In this document: one piece after another, positions 22,507-31,378 of the stretch
Layout of the letters: each line of letters begins with the position of its first letter
Position numbering within the stretch: position 1 is the first letter of the stretch
NCBI GenBank assembly: GCA_026710545.1
Contig: JAPOQU010000089.1
Span: 1 to 40,084, forward strand
Reading direction: 5' to 3'
From: Gammaproteobacteria bacterium
GTDB lineage: Bacteria; Pseudomonadota; Gammaproteobacteria; Eutrophobiales; Eutrophobiaceae
Length of the DNA: 40,084 bases
Program-made: the position numbers and the translations under genes
The notes under the pieces: generated by a model
Databases searched by the model: none
Told to the model about the DNA's origin: nothing
Seen by the model: the letters and a program-made list of their open reading frames with translations, nothing else

Positions 22507-22812
22507 TTTCTCCAGGCGCCTTAAGAACACTGTCATCTCTTTTGCCGCCTGGACGTCGCCCCGCTCCGAGGCAATTTCGATACCTTGTGTCAGCGCGGCC
22601 ACGGCAGCCGGTATCTTCCCGGCGGCGCCCAGGGTGCGGCCGTATATTTTCCAGGCTGCCGAGTAGTTCGGGTCCAGTTCAACGGCCCTGGCCAGGTGGG
22701 GTTCGGCCTCGGCGTACTTCTTTTGCTGAAACAGCACATTGCCCAGGGTGAAGCGCAATAGCGCGTTGTCTTCACCACCGGCCAGCATCGCTTCGAGTTT
22801 TTTTGTATCCAT
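22483..22812 (-). CDS. Small tetratricopeptide repeat protein
   Basis: A 109-residue protein with about two and a half TPR units (ALLRFTLGNVLFQQKKYAEAEPHLARAVELDPNYSAAWKIYGRTLGAAGKIPAAVAALTQGIEIA). The opening MDTKKLEAMLAGGEDNALLRF and the QAAKEMTVFLRRLEK near the end match a small TPR family common in Pseudomonas and relatives, of unknown function, probably protein interaction. The final LSADYAD comes from a family B repeat and is not part of that family, so the natural end was probably shortly after RRLEK. Upstream lie two palindromes of family A2, and the methyltransferase gene is 88 bases away. Confidence 0.8.
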   Translation of the reverse strand: MDTKKLEAMLAGGEDNALLRFTLGNVLFQQKKYAEAEPHLARAVELDPNYSAAWKIYGRTLGAAGKIPAAVAALTQGIEIASERGDVQAAKEMTVFLRRLEKLSADYAD

Positions 22813-22823
22813 CGATTTCTACT

Positions 22824-22847
22824 GGGGACAGAATTAATTCTGTTCCC
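22824..22847. repeat. Family A2 palindrome, variant copy
   Basis: GGGGACAGAATT followed by AATTCTGTTCCC; the arms match in 11 of 12 positions. It lies 12 bases upstream of the TPR start codon. Confidence 0.75.
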
Positions 22848-22866
22848 GAATTTACACAGTATCTAT

Positions 22867-22892
22867 TGGGGACGGATTTAAATCCGTCCCCA
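22867..22892. repeat. Family A2 palindrome downstream of the methyltransferase gene
   Basis: Perfect 26-bp palindrome, arms TGGGGACGGATTT and complement. It ends 8 bases before the methyltransferase stop codon (minus strand) and is followed in that direction by the variant copy at 22824-22847. The tandem pair may end the long operon's transcription. Confidence 0.85.
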
Positions 22893-22899
22893 TTGTTTG

Positions 22900-23478
22900 C
22901 TATCTCTTTTGTCCGACCAGCATTGCTTCGTTTCTGAATCCCTGTTCGGTGTCACCTGTCGTTCCCTCCTCGTGGTAGTAGATAATGTGCAGGGACTGGA
23001 ACAGGTGCAGCAGTTCGTTGGGCTGCAAGCGGTACGCGGGATTTTGCGGGCCGGAATCCGACACTTTTTCCCGGATGAAGGTCTGGTAGAAAAGTAATCC
23101 CCCGTCTTTCAGGGCAGCAATGATAGCGGGAACGATTGTTCTCTCCAGGTAGCGGCTGACCACGATAATATCAAATGACGCCGGCGCCGGCGGGTCGGCT
23201 GCAACGTCGCGCTGTTCCGTGTTGAGCGGCGCCCCGCTCCGTCCTGCCTGCTCTGCCAGCCGTTGCAGCACCACTTCGGACAGGTCCCAGGCGCTGGTTG
23301 TATAACCCATGCGCGCAAGATAAAGTGCGTTGGCGCCGCGCCCGCAAGCCAGGTCCAGGGCCAGTCCGGCGGCCGGCAGCAGGTGCGAGTGGGCGGACAG
23401 GACCCGGCAGGGCTGCCCGGCTTCCGTATCCTTTTCCGTATAGATACGATCCCATTTGCGTTGGTCGGCCCGGGTCAT
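22900..23478 (-). CDS. Class I SAM-dependent methyltransferase (TehB-like)
   Basis: A 192-residue small methyltransferase. Motif I is LALDLACGRGANALYLARMGY; the acidic residue of motif II is in SAWDLSE; FDIIVVSRYLERTIVPAIIAALKDGGLLFYQTF resembles TehB and related detoxification methyltransferases. The opening RKWDRIYTEKDTEAGQPCRVLSAHSHLLP is typical of that group, with DRIY near the N-terminus. The substrate is unknown; tellurite or another small molecule would be a guess. The start overlaps the trkH stop by one base (TAATG), so it is the last coupled gene of the ntr-trk operon. Confidence 0.82.
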   Translation of the reverse strand: MTRADQRKWDRIYTEKDTEAGQPCRVLSAHSHLLPAAGLALDLACGRGANALYLARMGYTTSAWDLSEVVLQRLAEQAGRSGAPLNTEQRDVAADPPAPASFDIIVVSRYLERTIVPAIIAALKDGGLLFYQTFIREKVSDSGPQNPAYRLQPNELLHLFQSLHIIYYHEEGTTGDTEQGFRNEAMLVGQKR

Positions 23479-24929
23479 TACTTACGCCAGAAGGTCGGCG
23501 TCATCAGGACCAGCAGGGTGAAGATTTCCAGCCGCCCGAGCAGCATGGCAAGACATAGCAGCCACTTGGACATATCGTTGATGCCGGAATAATGGGCGCT
23601 GACATCACCCAGTCCCGGTCCCAGGTTATTCAGGCATGCGGCCACCGCGGAGAATGCCGTGACCTGGTCCAGGCCGGTAGCCATGAGTAATATCAGCAGC
23701 AGGGCGAATATCGCCACGTAAGCGGCAAAGAAGCCCCATACCGCGTTGATAACGGCTTCGTCGACCGGTTTGCCGCCGAGTTTGATGGGAATAATGGCGT
23801 TGGGATGGACCAGGCGCCTGATCTCACGCTTGCCCTGCTTGTACAGCAATACTACCCGGATGACTTTCAGGCCTCCCCCCGTCGAGCCCGCGCAGCCGCC
23901 CATGAAACTGGCGAAGATCAGCAGGACCGGCAGAAACGTCGGCCAGGTCTGGTATGCGGTCGTGGTAAAGCCGGTAGTCGTTGCAATGGATACTGACTGG
24001 AAGATCCCGTGGCTGATCGCACTTTGGGTGTCGTCGTAGTTTCCAAGAGAAACCAGGTAAACGCAGGTAATGACACAGAGGACGAACAGGACACCGAACA
24101 GGGCTTTTACCTCCGAGTCCTTGCGGTAGGTATTCAGGCTCAATGAACGCCAGCTGACGAAATGCAGGGTGAAGTTGATGGCGGCTATCAACATGAATAC
24201 CACTGCAATCGTGTTGATCAGCCTGTTGTCGAAATAGCCGATACTCTGGTCATGGGTCGAGAAGCCACCTATGGATACCGTGGAGAAACTGTGACTGACG
24301 GCGTCGAACAACGACATCCCGGCAATCCAGTACATGAGCGCGCAGGCAATCGTCAGGGACAGGTAGACATACCACAGCGCCTTGGCCGTTTCGGTGATCC
24401 TGGGCGTCAGTTTCGAGTCCTTGATCGGCCCCGGGGTTTCCGCACGGTAAAGCTGCATGCCGCCGATCCCCAGCATGGGCAGGATGGCCACCGCCAGCAC
24501 GATGATGCCCATTCCCCCCAGCCATTGCAGCTCCTGCCGGTAGAACAGCAGGGATTTCGGCAGCTGTTCGAGACCCATAATCACCGTTGCGCCGGTGGTG
24601 GTCAGGCCGGAAACGGATTCGAATAACGAGTCGGTAAATGTCATGTCGGGGAAGGACGCGAGCAGGAAGGGCATGGCGCCGACCAGGCCCAGACCTGCCC
24701 AGAACAACACCACAACAACAAAGCCGTCACGCAGGCGTAATTCCCTGTTAACCCGGTGCACCGGCAGCCACAGGAAGGCGCCGATGCTGAGAATCAGGAG
24801 GAAGCAGAGCATGAATGTCTTGACTGTCTTGTCCTGGTCCGACAAGGCAATGGCAAGGGGGGGCAGCATGGTGGTACTGAACAGCATCATCAGCAGCCCC
24901 AGTATTTTCTGGATGACGAGTAGTTGCAT
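23478..24929 (-). CDS. trkH: Trk potassium uptake membrane protein TrkH
   Basis: Potassium-translocating subunit of the Trk system, 483 residues with about ten hydrophobic segments and four pore loops. The selectivity-filter regions are visible as SVSGLTTTGATVI, HSFSTVSIGGFSTHD, SVSIATTTGFTTTAY and AACLNNLGPGL; the family depends on one glycine in each filter. FASFMGGCAGSTGGGLKVIRV is the characteristic segment between pore units three and four. TrkA, which gates the channel, is encoded 29 bases upstream. The start follows a short gap; no unusual features. Confidence 0.97.
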   Translation of the reverse strand: MQLLVIQKILGLLMMLFSTTMLPPLAIALSDQDKTVKTFMLCFLLILSIGAFLWLPVHRVNRELRLRDGFVVVVLFWAGLGLVGAMPFLLASFPDMTFTDSLFESVSGLTTTGATVIMGLEQLPKSLLFYRQELQWLGGMGIIVLAVAILPMLGIGGMQLYRAETPGPIKDSKLTPRITETAKALWYVYLSLTIACALMYWIAGMSLFDAVSHSFSTVSIGGFSTHDQSIGYFDNRLINTIAVVFMLIAAINFTLHFVSWRSLSLNTYRKDSEVKALFGVLFVLCVITCVYLVSLGNYDDTQSAISHGIFQSVSIATTTGFTTTAYQTWPTFLPVLLIFASFMGGCAGSTGGGLKVIRVVLLYKQGKREIRRLVHPNAIIPIKLGGKPVDEAVINAVWGFFAAYVAIFALLLILLMATGLDQVTAFSAVAACLNNLGPGLGDVSAHYSGINDMSKWLLCLAMLLGRLEIFTLLVLMTPTFWRK

Positions 24930-24958
24930 TTAGCCCCGAAAATGCATCTGGTGGGGGA

Positions 24959-26332
24959 TTACAGAAATGTTACCTTGACCTGGAACAGTCTTTCCACTTC
25001 GGGCACGCGTTTCTTGTCGCCCACCAGCAGGATGACATGATCTTCGGATGCGATTACCGTGTCGTGATGTGCAATCAGCACCTTGTCGTCGCGGACTATG
25101 GCGCCGATACTGGTGCCGGGCGGCAGGGGCAACTCTTCAATCGACCTGCCTACGACGTCGGACGTTGTTTTATCGCCGTGCGCGATGGCTTCCATGGCTT
25201 CCGCCGCGCCGCGCCGTAACGAGTGCACCACCACCACATCACCTTTGCGGATATGCGCCAGCAGGCTGCCGATGGTAGCCTGTTGCGGTGATATGGCAAT
25301 GTCGATTACATCACTCTGCACCAGGTCGACATAGGCTGCCCGGTTGATCAACGCCATGACCTTGTGCGCGCCAAGGCGCTTCGCCAGCATGCAGGAAATG
25401 ATATTTGCCTCGTCGGCGTTGGTCAGGGCGCAGAAAACGTCGGTATCGTCTATATTTTCTTCGATCAACAAATCCTCGTCCGCAGCGTCACCGTTAAGGA
25501 CGATGGCATTGTTCAACTCCTCGGAGGCGCTCTGTGCCTGTGCCTGGGACAATTCGATAACCTTCACCAGGTATTTGTTTTCCAGTAATTTTGCCAGGCG
25601 CCGGCCGATATTGCCGCCGCTGGCGATGATGATGCGTTTCACCGGCTTGTCCGTTTGCTTGATCGACTTCAACAGGTTCCTGATATGTTTCGGAGCGCCG
25701 ATTATGAACACCTCGTCATCCCGTTGTATTTCTGTAGCGCCGTCAGGCGTGATTGCCTGTCCGCCGCGAAATATCGAGATGATGCGGAAATCTATGTTCG
25801 TCAGGTGTGCGGCCAGTTCACCGATACTTTTGCCGATGATCATGCTCTGGCCGGTTATTTTTACGGCAACCATCTGCACGCGTCCATCAGCGAAATCGAG
25901 CACCTGGAGGACGCCGGGGAAGCTGATCAGACGGGCAATGTACTCGGTAACGACCTGTTCCGGGCTGATCAGGACGTCAACGGGCATCGCTTCCGAGGCA
26001 AACAGGTCTGCGCTTTTCAGGTATTCGTGGTCGCGCACCCGCGCGATTTTCGTGGGTGTATGGAACACCGTGTAGGCAACCTGGCAGGCCACCATGTTGG
26101 TTTCATCGCTGTTGGTTACCGCAATGATCATGTCCGCGTCATTTGCGCCGGCCTGTTCCAGCACCGAGGGATGTGACGCGGAGCCGTTGACGGTTTGCAG
26201 GTCCAAGCGTTCCTGCAGGTTGCGCAGTACCGCCGGGTTGCGGTCTATGACGGTAATATCATTGGCTTCGCTGCAGAGATTGGCGGCTACTGACGAGCCG
26301 ACCTGGCCTGCACCCAGAACGATGATTTTCAC
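24959..26332 (-). CDS. trkA: Trk potassium uptake NAD-binding regulator TrkA
   Basis: Cytoplasmic RCK regulator that gates TrkH in response to nucleotides. The 457 residues form two RCK_N plus RCK_C repeats. The first nucleotide-binding motif is IIVLGAGQVGSSVAANLCSE at the N-terminus; the second begins IIIASGGNIGRRLAKLLENK near residue 235, with the usual weaker glycine pattern. RCK_C domains end each half. It overlaps the ntrX stop by 4 bases (ATGA), so regulator and transport genes are translated together. Confidence 0.97.
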   Translation of the reverse strand: MKIIVLGAGQVGSSVAANLCSEANDITVIDRNPAVLRNLQERLDLQTVNGSASHPSVLEQAGANDADMIIAVTNSDETNMVACQVAYTVFHTPTKIARVRDHEYLKSADLFASEAMPVDVLISPEQVVTEYIARLISFPGVLQVLDFADGRVQMVAVKITGQSMIIGKSIGELAAHLTNIDFRIISIFRGGQAITPDGATEIQRDDEVFIIGAPKHIRNLLKSIKQTDKPVKRIIIASGGNIGRRLAKLLENKYLVKVIELSQAQAQSASEELNNAIVLNGDAADEDLLIEENIDDTDVFCALTNADEANIISCMLAKRLGAHKVMALINRAAYVDLVQSDVIDIAISPQQATIGSLLAHIRKGDVVVVHSLRRGAAEAMEAIAHGDKTTSDVVGRSIEELPLPPGTSIGAIVRDDKVLIAHHDTVIASEDHVILLVGDKKRVPEVERLFQVKVTFL

Positions 26333-27684
26333 GATTTTATGTCGATACCCAGGGACTTCAGCTTCCGGTACAGGTGGGTACGCTCCATGTGGACGTTCCT
26401 GGCCATTTTGCTGACACTGCCGTTCGCCATTTTAAGCTGGTATTCCAGGTAGTCCCGTTCGAAATTTTCACGGGCCTGGCGCAAGGGGAGGTCCAGGTTC
26501 GATACGTTATCGGACTCTTTTCTGGCCGGCTGTTCTCCCAGCGCCGTCTCGATTTCTTCCAGGTCGATTGCCGCGTCGCCTCCCAGTATCAGCATCCTCT
26601 GGACCAGGTTCTTCAACTCGCGGGAATTTCCGGGCCAGGGGTAGCGGCGCAGCCTGTTCAGCGCAGCCGTGGTAAAGAAACGGTACGGCAAGCCTTCGCG
26701 TTCGACGAAGAAATTGACGAAATACTGCAGGATGTCGGGCACGTCTTCATAATATTCCCTGAGCGGCGGCACCTTTATCGGCACGACGTTCAATTGAAAG
26801 TACAACTCGTCCATGAAGGCGGACTCCTTGACCCGGCCGGCCAGGCGGTGGCGGGTGGCGGTGACTATCCTGGTCTTCAACGGCACGGCCTCAATTCCGT
26901 TGACGCGTTTATAGGACCGGTTCTTCAACGTCTCCTGCAGGCGCGCCTGGGCTGCCAGGTCCAGATCCGCGATATCCTTGATGAACAGGGTTCCTCCTTC
27001 AGCCTCATCGAGAAAGCCGTTGTGTATGTTACCTTCCTGCTCTTCACCGTAGAACTCGCTGATTGTGGTCTCAGGGTCCAGGGCCGAGACGCTGACGTTG
27101 ACAAAAGACCTGTCTTTCCCCGGGCCTGCGGCATGCAGGTAGCGGGCCACCGCCTCCTTATCCGTTCCCGGTTCGCCGGTGATCAGTACCGGCGTATCAA
27201 GACCGGCCACCTTTTCCAGTTGTCCCCGCAACTGCGCCATCAACTTGCTTTTACCGATAATCCTCGCCGGTTCCGACGGATAGCGGCGCAAGCTCAGGTT
27301 TTCTTTCTGCAGTCTTGACGCGTCCAGGGCATTTTTTATGGTCAGGACCAGCTTGGCCAGCGACAGCGGTTTTTCCAGGTAATCATAAGCGCCCAGACGG
27401 GTGGCCTCGACCGCAGTGCCTATATTGCCGTGTCCGGACATCATGATGACCGGGTTGGTCAACTTGCCCGATTCGTGCCATTCCTTCAGCAGGGTAATGC
27501 CGTCTATGTCCGGCATCCAGATATCCAGCAGCACCAGCCGGGGGCGGAATTGTTCCATCAGGGTCCGGGCGCTGTTGCCGTTTTCGGCCGTAGTCACCTC
27601 GAATCCCTCGTCCACGAGGATCTCGCTTATCAGGTTTCTGATCTCTGCCTCATCATCTACAACGAGAATTCTTTCGCCGGTCAT
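26329..27684 (-). CDS. ntrX: NtrX-like response regulator with degenerate AAA+ domain
   Basis: Response regulator of the NtrX group, 451 residues: receiver domain (ILVVDDE, phospho-acceptor Asp54 in VLLDIWMPD, Lys105 in YLEKP), AAA+ domain and Fis-type DNA-binding helix-turn-helix (VSKMARNVHMERTHLYRKLKSLGI). The AAA+ domain is degenerate: Walker A is GEPGTDKE (170-177) with Asp175 where GxxGxGKE has Gly; Walker B reads GGTLFIKDI with Lys236 instead of Asp; and the GAFTGA loop that contacts sigma-54 is absent between SEFYGEE and GFLDEAEGG. Loss of GAFTGA is known for NtrX-like proteins; the extra Walker changes suggest no ATP hydrolysis. It probably acts as a direct repressor/activator independent of sigma-54. 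It overlaps ntrY and trkA by 4 bases each. Confidence 0.9.
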   Translation of the reverse strand: MTGERILVVDDEAEIRNLISEILVDEGFEVTTAENGNSARTLMEQFRPRLVLLDIWMPDIDGITLLKEWHESGKLTNPVIMMSGHGNIGTAVEATRLGAYDYLEKPLSLAKLVLTIKNALDASRLQKENLSLRRYPSEPARIIGKSKLMAQLRGQLEKVAGLDTPVLITGEPGTDKEAVARYLHAAGPGKDRSFVNVSVSALDPETTISEFYGEEQEGNIHNGFLDEAEGGTLFIKDIADLDLAAQARLQETLKNRSYKRVNGIEAVPLKTRIVTATRHRLAGRVKESAFMDELYFQLNVVPIKVPPLREYYEDVPDILQYFVNFFVEREGLPYRFFTTAALNRLRRYPWPGNSRELKNLVQRMLILGGDAAIDLEEIETALGEQPARKESDNVSNLDLPLRQARENFERDYLEYQLKMANGSVSKMARNVHMERTHLYRKLKSLGIDIKS

Positions 27685-29891
27685 ACTGCACCTCTGTTCC
27701 TGGTGGCCGCGCGTTCCTGCGCGAGTTTACTCTCGGTGACGGGCAGCCTGATGACGACACAGGCTCCCGGACCGTCCACGTTATTCCTGATCATGACCAA
27801 CCCGCCATGTTCTTCCACAATTTTTTTCACGATTGCCAGTCCCAGGCCTGTGCCTTTCTGTTTGGTGGTTACGTAAGGTTCAAATACAGTCGATATTATA
27901 TCCTCGTTTACGCCGCTGCCGGAATCCCTGATACGGATTTCAATATAATCCATGGCAGGTTGGCTGATACGGGCAGTAGAGACGGACAGGGTCAAATCCT
28001 CTGCCCGGTCACGTGCGTCGATTGCATTTTTTATGACATTGTTGAAGACTTGCCGCAACCGGCCCGCATCTGCGCGGATAACCGGTTGATCTTCCGTAAG
28101 ATTTAAAGTGATCGTAACGCCTGTATCCATTTCCCGGTACAGGTCCGCCACTTCCTCCAGCAAGAGGTTCAGATCCACATCGCGTGGCGCCATGACCGGC
28201 GCCCTGGCGTAATCGGAGAATGCGTTAACCATGCTTTTCATGGTTTCCACCTGTTTGATGATCGTCGTGGTCAGCCGATCCAGCGTCTCAGCCTGGTCCG
28301 GCGGAGACGACCCGAGGTACTTGTGGCGCAACCTTTCTGCCGCCAGTTGTATCGGTGTCAGCGGGTTTTTAATCTCGTGGGCGAGCCGCCGGGCCATTTC
28401 ACTCCAGGCCGCCTCGCGCTGGCCTTGCAGCAATGCGGTGATATCGTCGAAAACGATGATATGGACCAGGTTCTTTTCCCCGGCCGGGACAACGGAGGTC
28501 CCCCTGCACATGAGCACCTGCCGGCCGCTTGCCCCGAACAGGATTACCTGCTGGTCCCATACCGGTTCGCCCTGGTCTATGTGGGACTGGAACAGGTTCT
28601 TGAGTTGTTCCAGGTGCTTGTAGCTCTGGCAGATGCGGCTGAACGAATGGCCGATATTCTCGCTGATGTCTATGCCCAGGATCCTGCCGCCGCTGATGTT
28701 CGCGGTACGCAGGCAATTTTGTGTGTCCAGGACCAGTACCCCTGACGACAGCCGTTCCAGTACCGCCTGCAGGTACTTATGCTGGGTTTCCGCTTCATCC
28801 TGGCTGCGCTTTGCCGCGTCCCTGGCGCTGGCTATCTTGCGGGTCATGTCGTTGAACGAGGCGACCAGGAATCCCAGTTCATCATTAGCCGGAACCGGCA
28901 GCCTGGTATGGTAATCACCCTCGGCCACGGATTTCGTCCCTTCCGCCAGGTCGCGAATCGGCGCGGCCAGTTTCCTGGCTGAATAAAACGCCGCCCATAC
29001 CGCGGAGAACATGCTGAACAACAACACCATTGTCAGAATCAGGACAAAACTCAGCTTGAGTTGCTCGCGCAGGTAGGACAGTTCCTCGTACTGGGTAAAA
29101 GCCGACTGAACGTTCTGCGCCAGGTCGTTTACCCGTTCGGTGACCGGATACAATGCCTGCATGATGCGCGGCTCGGTGCCGATCCGGGAGTTCGGCACGT
29201 TGACTACCACGCGGAACGACAGGCCGGCATTTCTTATGGTATCCATGCCGATATAACTATTGCCCTGCAATACCTGGAACAGCGCGGTTTCATCGGGCGA
29301 ATCCGGCACCAGGTTGTCGGGATTCGTGGAACTGGAACCGATAATGATCCCCTGTCTTGTCATCACGGTCAGTTCATCGGCGCCGCTCCGGCTGCGGTAC
29401 TGGTCGATTTCAAAGGGGATCAAGGCATCGTTGGTCAGCGAAATTTCTTCGGCCATGGTTTCGGACTGCCGCAGCAGTTCCTTCATACGGTTCTCCAGGC
29501 CGAGCCGGCTCAACTCAAGCGAGTCCTCCAGGGCGCGCTCTACGCGCAGGTCAAACCAGCTGTCGATGCCGCGGTACAGGAAATCCAGGGAAAAGGAGTA
29601 AAGGATCAGCACCGGCGTGACCGACAGGATGACGAACATCGTCACCATGCGCACGGTCAGACGGGCGCCGGCCGCGCGTTCGCGCACCTGCTTGATGAGG
29701 CTGCGGATATTCAGGCCTATCAGTACCACCAGGGTAAGCAACCCGAGGGTGTTGAAGATCAGCAACCCGGCATAAATCTCATCGAACTGCGCCGAAGTCT
29801 GCAGCGCCTTGCTCATGCTTAACAGTGACGCCAGCAGGCAACCGAAAAGCAGTACGCCGATCAGGAGTATTGTTTGTCCGCCGTTTTTCAT
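27681..29891 (-). CDS. ntrY: NtrY-like sensor histidine kinase
   Basis: Membrane sensor kinase paired with the NtrX-like regulator; 736 residues from the preferred start. Two N-terminal helices (ILLIGVLLFGCLLASLL; LLIFNTLGLLTLVVLIGLNI), a third (MFVILSVTPVLILYSFSLDFLY), a large periplasmic domain, and a fourth helix (LSFVLILTMVLLFSMFSAVWAAF) lead to HAMP, PAS (VLERLSSGVLVLD...), HisKA with His505 in ARRLAHEIKNPL, and HATPase with FNNVIKNAIDA, RDSGSGV and KGTGLGLAIV. The start at 29891 (MKNGGQTILL) is favoured over 29918 because it lies 2 bases after the DUF4390 stop with AGGT upstream. Stimulus unknown; nitrogen or redox in relatives. The operon also holds K+ uptake genes. Confidence 0.93.
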   Translation of the reverse strand: MKNGGQTILLIGVLLFGCLLASLLSMSKALQTSAQFDEIYAGLLIFNTLGLLTLVVLIGLNIRSLIKQVRERAAGARLTVRMVTMFVILSVTPVLILYSFSLDFLYRGIDSWFDLRVERALEDSLELSRLGLENRMKELLRQSETMAEEISLTNDALIPFEIDQYRSRSGADELTVMTRQGIIIGSSSTNPDNLVPDSPDETALFQVLQGNSYIGMDTIRNAGLSFRVVVNVPNSRIGTEPRIMQALYPVTERVNDLAQNVQSAFTQYEELSYLREQLKLSFVLILTMVLLFSMFSAVWAAFYSARKLAAPIRDLAEGTKSVAEGDYHTRLPVPANDELGFLVASFNDMTRKIASARDAAKRSQDEAETQHKYLQAVLERLSSGVLVLDTQNCLRTANISGGRILGIDISENIGHSFSRICQSYKHLEQLKNLFQSHIDQGEPVWDQQVILFGASGRQVLMCRGTSVVPAGEKNLVHIIVFDDITALLQGQREAAWSEMARRLAHEIKNPLTPIQLAAERLRHKYLGSSPPDQAETLDRLTTTIIKQVETMKSMVNAFSDYARAPVMAPRDVDLNLLLEEVADLYREMDTGVTITLNLTEDQPVIRADAGRLRQVFNNVIKNAIDARDRAEDLTLSVSTARISQPAMDYIEIRIRDSGSGVNEDIISTVFEPYVTTKQKGTGLGLAIVKKIVEEHGGLVMIRNNVDGPGACVVIRLPVTESKLAQERAATRNRGAV

Positions 29892-29893
29892 CG

Positions 29894-30454
29894 TTACCTG
29901 ATGGTCCACCGGTGCCATTTACCGCCCATTTGCCATTTATCCGACAGGAAGGCGATGGGTTTCAGCGGCGGCGGCAGGTTATCCACGTTCATTTCAGCCC
30001 TGATCATGCCGGTCAGGCCAGAATCATCTGTTATTTTATTATTGTTCATCAAATGATAGCGGTCGATCTTCCCCATGTATTTTAGTGCATTTTCCAGCGT
30101 ATCGAATTGGCGCCGTTCTGATTTTCTGACGTTCCTGACGGTATACACGTCCGACAGCGGCCGGTGGTCCAGTTTGAACTTAAGCGTTTTCTCCTGGTAA
30201 ACCCTGTCCCAGAGCCATTTACGCTTTTCCTTGACCCTGACAATTATCCTGATATCCAGGTCCACGCCGTGGTCGAGCGCTTCCAGCAGGTCGTCGTGCA
30301 GGCTGAAATTTACCCGCGCATCGAGGTAATAACTATCGTCGACCAGTTGGCTGGAGGCGTGTTCCACCGTAATCCCTTCCACCGCGCATACACCGGCGGA
30401 AAGCAATAAAAACAACACACCCGGCGCCACCCGACTTGTTAATGTCATTGCCAT
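29894..30454 (-). CDS. DUF4390 family protein
   Basis: A 186-residue predicted exported protein with a signal peptide (VAPGVLFLLLSAGVCAVEG). The mature part is a beta-rich DUF4390 domain: SSQLVDDSYYLDARVNFSLHDDLLEALDHGVDLDIRIIVRVKEKRKWLWD. Function is unknown, but the gene regularly precedes ntrY-ntrX in gammaproteobacteria, often after rsmB, so a role in signal delivery to NtrY is plausible (inference). Here rsmB is absent and a LuxR-type gene lies upstream instead. Two in-frame ATGs are close (30454 and 30448); neither has a clear ribosome binding site. Confidence 0.85.
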   Translation of the reverse strand: MAMTLTSRVAPGVLFLLLSAGVCAVEGITVEHASSQLVDDSYYLDARVNFSLHDDLLEALDHGVDLDIRIIVRVKEKRKWLWDRVYQEKTLKFKLDHRPLSDVYTVRNVRKSERRQFDTLENALKYMGKIDRYHLMNNNKITDDSGLTGMIRAEMNVDNLPPPLKPIAFLSDKWQMGGKWHRWTIR

Positions 30455-30553
30455 TCATTACAGTATGGTCACTTTCGTGCCTGTGGTCAAAATCACTGTG
30501 AACAGACCATTTCCCGCTCCCGCCGGCGCGTCTTCCCTGCACTGGAAATGAGA

Positions 30554-31378
30554 TTACCCGTATGTCGTATAAATCTGGCTGTTGATAATCAGTGCAAACA
30601 GTTCTGATTTAGAGGTGATTTTAAGTTTTTTGTAGGCGCGATTCCGGTAGGTTTTTACGGATGACACCGAAACCTCCATTTCTGCAGCGATTCCATCTGT
30701 GGTCTGGCCATAAATAATCAGATCGCACACTTCCGTTTCCTGTCTGGTCAGTGGTGAAAAGTAGTCAACGCCGTTCTTTTGTAAAAAGGATATTACATGC
30801 TTTTCATTGTGTTTTTGCCACTCGTCAGCGCCGCATATCTGAAAATGTAGCAGAACCAGATTCATAACCAGTGGCAACATGCGCTCAAGCCTGTGAATTT
30901 CATCACTGGTAAACGGACCGCTCCTGACCGCTCTATACAGATTTAACTGATAAATCCTTCCTTGAGTCACCCGTAATTCATAGACTTTTTCGAGGATGCC
31001 GCTTTGTTTATAAACTGATGCAATTTCAGGGTGGTTCACATGATCAGGCCGATAATGAAATACGCCCTCGGGCTCTAACAGGCCCTTGGCAATTTGTTCA
31101 AGATTATGATCAAAGGCATGGTTTATCTGCTTGGTATATGCGTCGGCGCGTCTGGTTGCATGCTGTGCCCAATGATACGAAACCGTACCACCAACAAGGG
31201 ATAATCGCTGCTCTTTAACCCGTGCGGCATCAAAAATATGCACTGCGAAATGTGCGATATCAACAACTTCACATAAAAGCGCATAGACATCTGATTCAAA
31301 GGTGTCTCTGGTAATAGTACCGGTGAGCTTGACTACTTTTCCCCAAATGCTGCTATTTATTTTGTCAAATTGATCCAC
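30554..31378 (-). CDS. LuxR family transcriptional regulator
   Basis: A 274-residue regulator. The C-terminal 65 residues are a LuxR-type helix-turn-helix (LTRQETEVCDLIIYGQTTDGIAAEMEVSVSSVKTYRNRAYKKLKITSKSELFALI). The N-terminal 200 residues (for example DVYALLCEVVDIAHFAVHIFD, VYELRVTQGRIYQLNLYRA) may be a GAF-like sensor but are not confidently recognised; it does not look like an acyl-homoserine lactone domain. The start is GTG at 31378. The gene is AT-richer than the ntr operon and divergent from the amidohydrolase pair, so it may regulate those genes across a 350-bp gap (inference). Possibly acquired by transfer. Confidence 0.85.
   Translation of the reverse strand: MDQFDKINSSIWGKVVKLTGTITRDTFESDVYALLCEVVDIAHFAVHIFDAARVKEQRLSLVGGTVSYHWAQHATRRADAYTKQINHAFDHNLEQIAKGLLEPEGVFHYRPDHVNHPEIASVYKQSGILEKVYELRVTQGRIYQLNLYRAVRSGPFTSDEIHRLERMLPLVMNLVLLHFQICGADEWQKHNEKHVISFLQKNGVDYFSPLTRQETEVCDLIIYGQTTDGIAAEMEVSVSSVKTYRNRAYKKLKITSKSELFALIINSQIYTTYG

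Noticed and set aside
26374..27318. Plus-strand frame of 314 codons opposite ntrX
   Set aside because: Shadow frame; the minus strand encodes a complete receiver/AAA+/Fis protein coupled to its neighbours.
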